Assembly: GCA_035913415.1 (NCBI GenBank)
Contig: JAMIIV010000119.1
Span: 1 to 5,081, forward strand
Source of the DNA: UBA5070 sp035913415
GTDB taxonomy: Bacteria > Fibrobacterota > Fibrobacteria > UBA5070
Direction of reading: 5' to 3'
DNA: 5,081 bases
The notes beneath the pieces were generated by a model that saw only the letters and a program-made list of their open reading frames with translations, made no database searches and was not told where the DNA came from. Of the stretch, positions 1 through 5,081 are shown piece by piece; the stretch's first letter is position 1, and every line of letters starts with the position of its first letter. The translations under genes and the position numbers were made by a program.

Positions 1-159
1 CTCCGACGTACCGCCGCGTACGCCGTCGGGGGGCGCGGCTGGTCGTCTGCATCTCCCGGACGGCTCCGATCCCCTACGTCCGGGAGCGCTTGAATCCCTT
101 GCGTCACCTCCGACGTACCGCCGCGTACGCCGTCGGGGGGCGCGGCTGGTCGTCTGCAT

Positions 160-193
160 CTCCCGGACGGCTCCGATCCCCTACGTCTGGGAG
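160..193. repeat. Inverted repeat B within the tandem unit (also at 53-86)
   Basis: In copy 1 the arms CTCCCGGAC (53-61) and GTCCGGGAG (78-86) are perfectly complementary over 9 bp around a 16-base loop. In copy 2 (160-193) the right arm reads GTCTGGGAG because of the single substitution at 188. That leaves a G-U pair in a plus-strand transcript but an A-C mismatch in a minus-strand transcript. No run of T follows on either strand, so this is not a standard intrinsic terminator. Confidence 0.8.
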
Positions 194-216
194 CGCTTGA
201 ATCCCTTGCGTCACCT

Positions 217-243
217 CCGACGTACCGCCGCGTACGCCGTCGG
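217..243. repeat. Inverted repeat A next to the GH9 stop (also at 3-29 and 110-136)
   Basis: The arms CCGACGTAC (217-225) and GTACG-CCG-TCGG (232-243) give 9 paired bases with a three-base bulge (CCG) around a six-base loop. It contains the perfect palindrome GCGTACGC. This copy lies about 8 bases beyond the GH9 stop codon, so on the minus-strand mRNA it would be the first structure after translation ends. It lacks a U tract, so intrinsic termination is doubtful. Blocking of 3' exonuclease or Rho-related ending are possible alternatives. Confidence 0.7.
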
Positions 244-251
244 GGGGCGCC

Positions 252-2852
252 TCAGGGAAGCATGAGGCGCTGGGGAGGGACGGAACTTGGGCCGCGCATT
301 TGGAGGATGCTCATGCCGCGCAGGTCGCGGGGCAGGTCCCAGGACGAGGCGGAGCCCGCGGAGAGGTCGCGGGAGGACTGCCAGCGCAGGGAGCCGGAAA
401 CGTCCAGTGCACACAGAGTCCAACGCCCGGAGACCGAGGGCAGGAACTCCACCTGGTGGCCCAAGGTCGAGAGGCGGGAGGAAACGGAGCGAGCGAGCGG
501 ACTCCGGACGGTCGAGGTCGAGGATTCCAACTTGCCGATTCCGTGCAGGTAGGCGTACAGCGCCATTTTGCCGCGCATGGTCTGCTGCGGGGTGAACTCG
601 GCGTTGGCCCACACGTATCGGGTGTTGAAGTACCCCTCGACCTTGGGCCACTCCGCGAAGGCCGGATGACACTTGTCGGTCATCCAGGTGGGACGCCCCA
701 TGACCATGGACGCATCCCAAACGTCGACATTGAAGTAGGGGGTATGACCCGGATGCAGGCCTGGTGTGCCGTCGTCGCGTCCCGAAGTGTAGGCGCCCTC
801 GACGCTGCGCCTGGAAGCCAGAGAGGTCGAGGCGGTGGTCATCTGGATCATGTTCATCGGATTGCGCCCCAGTCCCCAGTCGGCCTCGAGTTCGAGAGCT
901 TTCCGGAAGAGGTCTTGGTCGGCCGCGACGGTGGACACGGCGTGGGCGACCAAGGCGTGATGGACGTTCTGGACGGTCTGGAAGTACCCATTGTTGTTGT
1001 CGGTCGAACGTCGGCTCGGACGTGAATTCATGAAGGCCGCGTGCTTGCGGCGAGCCTGGTACAGGACCGCCGACTTCATGTTGGCCACAAGGGTCGGGTA
1101 CCGGCGTGGGTGGGGCGATACCAGGTACCCCGCCGTCGCGTAGAGCTGGTTGCGCTTGCCGTCCTGGAGATCTGCCTGGGACGAGCCGGCGCAGACGCTC
1201 TCCGTGTTCAAAGCGTCTTCGTAGACGGTCTCCCCCGTCAGATTGAAAAGAAACGCGGCGGCCGTCGCTTTGAAGTCGCGCCCCCGCATTTTCCCGTCAC
1301 CTACATCCTGGGTCTGGTCCAGCATCGGGTCCACCATGGAGGACGCGTACGACCACGCCACCTTGGCCGAATCGCGGTACCGGGTCATCAGGGCCGTGTT
1401 GCCCGAAATCCGGAAGGCATCCGCCAACATGGCGGCATTGGCGGCGCTGGCCCAAGCCGCCACGGCCGTGGTTCCGGCCTGGTAGAAGGTGTTGCTCGAG
1501 TTCGGATTGTTCAATCCGTGGGAATACCCGGACCCGTCGCGCAGGTTCAGCCAGAAATCGACTTCGTTGCGCGCTTCATCGAGAAGATCGGGAACCCCGT
1601 TGCCGCTCTCCGCGATGCCCACGTTGTCGTCGGAGGTCGCGCCGCCCGTCAGAATGTGCCCCAGGAGCATGTCGTAGATGATCGCGACATGTCCCAGATG
1701 ACGGTCCCAATCGAGGGCATCGGAGTGGCCACCGACGGCTCTGGGGTTTTCGGGGTTTCCTGCCTTGGCGTAGGGGGCCCACTCGTCCTTGCGGTCCCAT
1801 GGATCGCCCGCGCTGCTGAAGGCCTGCCAGTCCGGGTGGTAGGGATGGAGCATGGTGAGCACCACCTTGGTGTTCGAGGGCGAGCGTCCAGGGATCCACA
1901 GTGGTCGTCGCGGGACGGGACGGATTCCGTCTGCGGAGTCCTGCCCGATGCGCATGTAGAAGAACCCCTTGATCGCAACCTGGAACGGTTCGGTGTAGAT
2001 GGTGGGCGCGATGCGGAAATCCCGGCTCGCGCCAACCCCCTCCACCGCGAGACGGTAGGTGCCCGTGTCGTTGGCCGCCGGAAAATCGACATTCCACACC
2101 GGCGATGCTGTCAGGTCGTACCCTTGCGCTTCCGGAGCCTGGTCCTTCCAAAACGACACGCTCCCAACCGGGGTGTTGGTTCCTGTCCGGACGTGGCGCA
2201 ACCAGACCTTCGCGCCTTCGAAACTCTGGTAGTCGCGGGCACCGCCATCGCCCAACCACAGGTAGAGGTCTGCGGCCTTCACGGGCGACGCCGGAGCATA
2301 ACCGACCAGGTTCACATGGACCGCTTCGGATACGTTGTTGAACACGTCGAAGACGAAGGACCGCCCTGCGGAATCTGCGTTGGTCGCCGCATCGATGACG
2401 AGACGATACCCGCGTCCCTGCTGCAACGGCGAGGGCAGTTTCAGGAACAAGGTGTGTTCCATCGTGTATTCGTAGTTCCAGTCTCCCGACCCCCAGGTCG
2501 TTTCGGCCATGCCGTTGAGCTTCGACTTGCGGTGCACTACGGATGGGGACTTTCCGGATGCCCCGTAGGCGGGATCGTCTTCGGATTTCAGGCTCCAGGA
2601 GGAGGAGGACGATGCGGTGGTCGCATTCAAGGCAATACCGTAGCGAAGCACCCGATCATCGCCCGTGTGGTCGCTGGTGAACGCGCTGGCGCCGATCCCG
2701 TCGTCCTTGGGAATCACCTCCCCATCGAGGAACCGGACCATCAGATAATCCTTGTCCAAGGGCGAAACCTCGACCAGGCGGGTCGCACCGACCATGGTCG
2801 AAAAGATGGTGATCAGCCCGAGGCCGAGACCTGCGGAGATTGTTTGCTGCAT
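252..2852 (-). CDS. Secreted family 9 glycoside hydrolase (endoglucanase/cellulase type)
   Basis: Predicted 866-residue exported enzyme of glycoside hydrolase family 9, which cleaves beta-1,4-glucans by an inverting mechanism. Residues 1-23 form a hydrophobic signal peptide ending VGA|TR, oddly without a basic residue near the N-terminus. Residues 24-172 are an extra beta-rich domain with a serine run. Residues 176-291 match the Ig-like domain that precedes many GH9 catalytic modules (VHVNLVGYAP to FRIAPTIYTEPF). The catalytic (alpha/alpha)6 region follows to about 773. Its motif GGHSDALDWDRH (374-385) corresponds to the family DAGD site, with D378 and D381 as the base/nucleophile-water aspartates. 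ESGNGVPDLLDEA (415-427), LGRNP (661-665) and WANAEFTPQQ with E752 as the proton donor are also typical. Residues 801-866 resemble a type IX secretion sorting domain. The start at 2852 was chosen over 2957 because it follows CGGAG by six bases and begins the signal peptide. Exact substrate (cellulose, mixed-linkage glucan, xyloglucan) cannot be told. Confidence 0.92.
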   Translation of the reverse strand: MQQTISAGLGLGLITIFSTMVGATRLVEVSPLDKDYLMVRFLDGEVIPKDDGIGASAFTSDHTGDDRVLRYGIALNATTASSSSSWSLKSEDDPAYGASGKSPSVVHRKSKLNGMAETTWGSGDWNYEYTMEHTLFLKLPSPLQQGRGYRLVIDAATNADSAGRSFVFDVFNNVSEAVHVNLVGYAPASPVKAADLYLWLGDGGARDYQSFEGAKVWLRHVRTGTNTPVGSVSFWKDQAPEAQGYDLTASPVWNVDFPAANDTGTYRLAVEGVGASRDFRIAPTIYTEPFQVAIKGFFYMRIGQDSADGIRPVPRRPLWIPGRSPSNTKVVLTMLHPYHPDWQAFSSAGDPWDRKDEWAPYAKAGNPENPRAVGGHSDALDWDRHLGHVAIIYDMLLGHILTGGATSDDNVGIAESGNGVPDLLDEARNEVDFWLNLRDGSGYSHGLNNPNSSNTFYQAGTTAVAAWASAANAAMLADAFRISGNTALMTRYRDSAKVAWSYASSMVDPMLDQTQDVGDGKMRGRDFKATAAAFLFNLTGETVYEDALNTESVCAGSSQADLQDGKRNQLYATAGYLVSPHPRRYPTLVANMKSAVLYQARRKHAAFMNSRPSRRSTDNNNGYFQTVQNVHHALVAHAVSTVAADQDLFRKALELEADWGLGRNPMNMIQMTTASTSLASRRSVEGAYTSGRDDGTPGLHPGHTPYFNVDVWDASMVMGRPTWMTDKCHPAFAEWPKVEGYFNTRYVWANAEFTPQQTMRGKMALYAYLHGIGKLESSTSTVRSPLARSVSSRLSTLGHQVEFLPSVSGRWTLCALDVSGSLRWQSSRDLSAGSASSWDLPRDLRGMSILQMRGPSSVPPQRLMLP

Positions 2853-2858
2853 GGTGGG

Positions 2859-2863
2859 CTCCG
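2859..2863 (-). promoter_or_regulatory. Ribosome binding site of the GH9 gene
   Basis: On the minus strand CGGAG sits six bases before the ATG at 2852. It decides the start: the in-frame ATG at 2957 has a GGGG directly against it with no proper spacing, and using it would add 35 residues that do not look like an export signal. Confidence 0.7.
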
Positions 2864-2968
2864 TATACGTTCCGGGACAACGACTCGCCCCCTCACAGGT
2901 CGAGCATCCTCCCACGAGACAAGGATCGCGCCGCGACGGGATTCCCGGGTACAGCATCCCCGTCTTTC

Positions 2969-2987
2969 CGCTTCCACCATGGAAGCG
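2969..2987 (-). other. Hairpin just after the lipoprotein stop codon
   Basis: CGCTTCCA-TGG-TGGAAGCG on the minus strand is a perfect 8-bp stem with a three-base loop, starting 10 bases after the lipoprotein stop. It is followed by GAAAGACGGGG rather than a T run, so it does not fit an intrinsic terminator. A role in intercistronic mRNA processing or stability, giving unequal expression of lipoprotein and enzyme, is possible but inferred. Confidence 0.55.
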
Positions 2988-2997
2988 AGGAAGCCCC

Positions 2998-4227
2998 TCA
3001 GCGCTCCCGCGCCTTCAGGAACCTCTCGAGGGAGACTCCGTGGATACGCAGATCGGACAGTCCAAGCTCCAGATCCTCATCAGCGACGATCCGCACCTCC
3101 AGGACACACCCCGCCGCACGGCTCCAGGGAATGTCCGGATGGGCCGCGTCGGCACGAGGCAGGAAGTGCCCCACGAACAGCCGGTGGGTCGTCCAGTCAC
3201 CGTTAGTGGCCAATAAATCGACCCCGGGGTACGAGGAGTAGTCCTGGAGCGAATCGTGGATGTCCGAGCGGAACTCCAGACGCACGGGCCCCGTGGCCCT
3301 GAATGTGATGCCCAGGGAATCCAATGCCCCCAGGTCCAGGCACTGTCCGGTTTCGGGCAGGGACATGCCCACCTGCAGATAGGGGCCGCCCAAGGCGGAG
3401 GCATTGGTGTCGATATCGAAGGTTGCCTGGAACGATCCCCGCAGTGCAGGATCTCCGGGCACGAGGAAGCGGGACCAAACCGAATCGAGGACACCGTCGA
3501 CGCGTCGAAAGACGGAGCTTCCTCCCGTGAGGCGGTCGGTTGCCATGTACCACACCGCGCCGGGGCCCGCTGCCGATATCGCAGGGCGCGCGCGGGAGAA
3601 ATCATCGAGAAGGATCCATCCGGAGGAATCCAGAGCCCGCAAGGAGGGCGTACCGGTCCAGGGGATGCTGTCACGCGTTCCTGCGGCCAGCTCCACGGTA
3701 TCGACGAAATCTTCCTTGCCGGAGACCACCAACCCCAGGATCCCCGCCGGCAAGGAATCCATCTTCCAGCGGCCAGCGGCATCGGTGCGCGCGACATGAT
3801 CGGTTCCCGCCACCGCCACCAGTACCGAGGGTTCCCCGGCGGCGAGGGCGACCCTCCCGGAGAGACTCGCCAGTGGTGCCATCACCAGGGTTCCCAGCAC
3901 GACCGACCCGGTGACCTCGCGGGTGACCAGGACGGCAAGCCCTCCCTTGCGCCCTTCGAAGGTCCAACGGCCGTCGGCGAGGGTTCCCGAGACCAGCCCG
4001 GACGCATCTGATGTCAGAATTTGTCCCGGAGACGGCGAGGTCGGATCCATCGCGATCCAGTCGGCCGGACGGACCACAACCCTTGCCGAAGCGACGGGTT
4101 CGCCCAGCGTGTCGAGGAGCCGCACCCCGACCGTGTTGTTCGTCTCGATCCCGCCCCCTCCGGCCGATCGATCCTCGGCGCAAGCGCACAGCCCGACGAT
4201 GATCGCCACCACCCCGACGCGCCTCAT
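2998..4227 (-). CDS. Outer-membrane-type lipoprotein with CBM11/CIA30-like C-terminal region
   Basis: Predicted 409-residue lipoprotein. MRRVGVVAIIVGLCAC gives a basic start, a hydrophobic core and the lipobox L13-C14-A15|C16; the residue after the cysteine is alanine, not aspartate, which favours the outer membrane. A glycine-rich linker (21-26) leads to a beta-sandwich region (about 30-115, with GVRLLDTLGEPVASARVVV, as in carboxypeptidase-regulatory-like folds and many Fibrobacterota lipoproteins). A second such region follows (about 120-185, GRVALAAG to TDAAGRWKMDSLPAG). Residues 205-400 begin ILLDDFS and run through LDLGALDSLGITFRATG to LSDLRIHGVSLERF, the layout of CBM11/CIA30-like galactose-binding folds. 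Cysteines 296 and 374 could pair. No catalytic motif is seen. The start at 4227 follows GGGGAG by six bases and overlaps the upstream stop in ATGA, so translation is probably coupled. It probably holds or senses glycan at the cell surface next to the GH9 enzyme; binding is inferred and the C-terminal assignment is tentative. Confidence 0.8.
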   Translation of the reverse strand: MRRVGVVAIIVGLCACAEDRSAGGGGIETNNTVGVRLLDTLGEPVASARVVVRPADWIAMDPTSPSPGQILTSDASGLVSGTLADGRWTFEGRKGGLAVLVTREVTGSVVLGTLVMAPLASLSGRVALAAGEPSVLVAVAGTDHVARTDAAGRWKMDSLPAGILGLVVSGKEDFVDTVELAAGTRDSIPWTGTPSLRALDSSGWILLDDFSRARPAISAAGPGAVWYMATDRLTGGSSVFRRVDGVLDSVWSRFLVPGDPALRGSFQATFDIDTNASALGGPYLQVGMSLPETGQCLDLGALDSLGITFRATGPVRLEFRSDIHDSLQDYSSYPGVDLLATNGDWTTHRLFVGHFLPRADAAHPDIPWSRAAGCVLEVRIVADEDLELGLSDLRIHGVSLERFLKARER

Positions 4228-5060
4228 GGCTCGCTCCCCAGGCGCCGGGTGAGCGGAAAGACCTGGAAATTGAGCTGGTGGACGCGATCGGGGGCGTCGT
4301 CTTCCCGCGCCATCTCGAGGATCTCCCTGCGCAACTGACGGATCTTGTCTTTCACGCGATCCATCATGGCGTCGGAGATCGCCAACGTGAGGGTCGCGAT
4401 CTCCCGCTCCCCGGGCGGGTGGCGCTCCAATGCCTCCTTGGCCAGATCCATGGTGGCACGCTGGAACCCCCGCACGGCCTCGTTCACGCCCTCGTCGGGC
4501 GTGGTGAGGACCGCCTCGGTCTTGCGCCAGATTCCGTCTTCGTCGGGGCGGGCGAGACCGAGCTCCAGCAGGACCTCGAGCGCACGTCGCGCCTCCTGGC
4601 CGGACGCGGGGGGCGATAGCATCGCTCCCAGGGAATCGCAATCGTCGCGGTGTTCCACCAGGTCGAGGGTCTCGCGCAAGGCGATGCGCCGCCAATCCTC
4701 GAACAAGGCCATCTGGTGCCCGCGCAGTTCCTGCACCCTGGACTTACGGACGGCGGCAAGCTTCTCCAGGAAGAACCGCCGCTCGGCCTCGCCCTCGGCC
4801 TGGTTGTGGAGCACGAGGTGTTCGAAGAACTCCTTCTCGGCCCGGTTGAGCCGGAACACGCGGGACAACCCCAGCGCGGCGTCCATGGAGAGTTTGCGCG
4901 ACCCGTCGAGGATCCGCGCGAAGGTCCCCGAAGAGCCGAATCCGGCCTTCTGGGCGATGTAGCGGTGCGAGAACACGGGATTCTCGGCCTTGCGCGCTTC
5001 ATAGGCGTCGCGAAGCCAATGCCGGTAGTCGAAGTACTCGAAGAGATCGGGCATTGCCAT
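4224..5060 (-). CDS. TIGR02147 family HTH protein (DUF4423), putative regulator
   Basis: A 278-residue soluble protein with no signal peptide or membrane segment. The N-terminus (LFEYFDYRHWLRDAYEARK, 6-24) and the following helix-turn-helix-like stretch (about 30-70: FSHRYIAQKAGF, GTFARILDGSRKLS, AALGLSRVFRLN) are typical of TIGR02147 proteins. The rest, about 75-275, fits the DUF4423 region, ending in the family signature VHQLNFQVFPLTRR (260-273). A charged, probably helical segment lies at 230-255. The family is expanded in Fibrobacter and also found in Bdellovibrio-type bacteria; its function is not established, and DNA binding is inferred from the HTH-like part. Its stop overlaps the start of the lipoprotein gene by four bases (ATGA), so the two are probably made together. 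A second ATG at 5054 is an alternative start two codons in. It may control the lipoprotein and GH9 genes. Family assignment is firm; role is not. Confidence 0.88.
   Translation of the reverse strand: MAMPDLFEYFDYRHWLRDAYEARKAENPVFSHRYIAQKAGFGSSGTFARILDGSRKLSMDAALGLSRVFRLNRAEKEFFEHLVLHNQAEGEAERRFFLEKLAAVRKSRVQELRGHQMALFEDWRRIALRETLDLVEHRDDCDSLGAMLSPPASGQEARRALEVLLELGLARPDEDGIWRKTEAVLTTPDEGVNEAVRGFQRATMDLAKEALERHPPGEREIATLTLAISDAMMDRVKDKIRQLRREILEMAREDDAPDRVHQLNFQVFPLTRRLGSEP
4234..4239 (-). promoter_or_regulatory. Ribosome binding site of the lipoprotein gene
   Basis: GGGGAG lies six bases before the ATG at 4227, inside the last codons of the upstream HTH gene. It supports this start rather than the open frame that continues to 4695, whose extra 156 residues are arginine- and proline-rich shadow sequence of the upstream gene. 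Confidence 0.75.
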
Positions 5061-5064
5061 GGAG

Positions 5065-5069
5065 TCCCC
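5065..5069 (-). promoter_or_regulatory. Probable ribosome binding site of the HTH gene
   Basis: GGGGA lies four bases before the ATG at 5060 and ten before the ATG at 5054. Neither spacing is ideal, so the choice between these starts stays open. Only 21 bases upstream of the gene are visible, so the promoter cannot be judged. Confidence 0.45.
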
Positions 5070-5081
5070 ATAGCATACCTC

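Larger units (their letters stand above)
1..250. repeat. 107-bp tandem repeat array, 2.3 copies, cut by window edge
   Basis: Copy 1 spans 1-107, copy 2 spans 108-214, and a partial copy 3 spans 215-250 (36 bp). Copies 1 and 2 differ at one base only (C at 81, T at 188), and the partial copy matches exactly until it diverges at 251. The unit begins CTCCGACGTACCGCCGCG. It holds a first inverted repeat near its start (3-29) and a second in its middle (53-86), followed by about 20 bp without obvious pairing. The period is not a multiple of three, so the array cannot be a repeated peptide in one frame, and I see no gene in it. It lies directly 3' of the GH9 gene and may act as a transcript end, an mRNA-stabilising element or a dispersed extragenic repeat; none of these roles is shown by the sequence. 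The true copy number cannot be known from this window. Confidence 0.95.
2853..2997 (-). other. 145-bp gap between lipoprotein and GH9 genes
   Basis: The gap holds the hairpin at 2969-2987 and the GH9 ribosome binding site. I searched it by eye for sigma-70-like promoters. TATACG lies too close to the start codon to leave room for a transcript that keeps the ribosome binding site, and it has no matching -35 box at the usual distance. GH9 may therefore be transcribed by read-through from upstream, or from a promoter of unrecognised type in this gap. The length of the gap, against the overlapping junction upstream, leaves room for separate control of the enzyme. Confidence 0.6.

Noticed and set aside
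217..243. Intrinsic terminator for the operon
   Set aside because: The stem is GC-rich, but no T run follows on the minus strand.
1..250. CRISPR array
   Set aside because: The whole 107-bp period repeats, including the parts that would have to be variable spacers, and no cas gene is present.
211..720. Minus-strand frame running from the GH9 C-terminal part into the tandem repeat
   Set aside because: It overlaps the GH9 gene in another frame, has no family features and ends in low-complexity arginine/proline sequence.
2863..2869. TATACG as a -10 box for the GH9 gene
   Set aside because: It is about 11 bases before the start codon, so a transcript from it would lose the ribosome binding site, and there is no -35 box at 16-18 bases.
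2901..2915. A four-codon leader ORF (ATG CTC GAC CTG TGA) ahead of the GH9 gene
   Set aside because: The GGGAGG purine run directly touches the ATG with no spacing, and so short a frame is expected by chance.
1041..3206. A 721-codon plus-strand open frame opposite the GH9 gene
   Set aside because: It lies antisense to the well-supported GH9 gene, crosses the intergenic gap and runs into the lipoprotein gene. Its translation is rich in R, G, V and P without recognisable domains, as expected for a shadow frame in GC-rich DNA.
4228..4695. N-terminal extension of the lipoprotein frame
   Set aside because: The extra 156 residues are arginine/proline-rich shadow sequence of the HTH gene. The start at 4227 has a good ribosome binding site, ATGA overlap and a clear lipoprotein signal.

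Overview
The window is GC-rich and bacterial. It most likely comes from a Fibrobacterota genome of higher GC than Fibrobacter succinogenes itself. The pointers are a TIGR02147/DUF4423-type helix-turn-helix protein (a paralogous family first defined from F. succinogenes), a lipoprotein of a build common in that phylum, and a family 9 glycoside hydrolase with a tail resembling a type IX secretion sorting domain. The taxonomic call is an inference from protein family content.

All three genes lie on the minus strand, so they read from right to left. First comes a cytoplasmic TIGR02147-type HTH protein (5060-4224). Its stop codon overlaps the start of the second gene in an ATGA. The second gene (4227-2998) encodes an outer-membrane-type lipoprotein with two small beta-sandwich regions and a C-terminal region resembling a CBM11/CIA30 carbohydrate-binding fold. 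A 145-bp gap holding one compact hairpin follows. The third gene (2852-252) encodes a large secreted GH9 cellulase-type enzyme. The second and third genes each have a purine-rich ribosome binding site six bases before the chosen start, which fixes both starts well inside longer open frames.

The left end (1-250) is noncoding. It is a tandem array with an exact 107-bp period: two full copies plus a 36-bp third copy that stops one base short of the GH9 stop codon. Each full unit contains two strong inverted repeats. The array runs off the left edge, so its total size is unknown.

Together the genes look like a small polysaccharide-use operon: a putative regulator, a surface lipoprotein that may bind glycan, and a secreted beta-glucan-cleaving enzyme. 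The enzyme call is strong. The lipoprotein's binding role and the regulator's function are inferred. No tRNA, rRNA, CRISPR array, insertion sequence or convincing promoter is visible. The operon promoter probably lies beyond the right edge.
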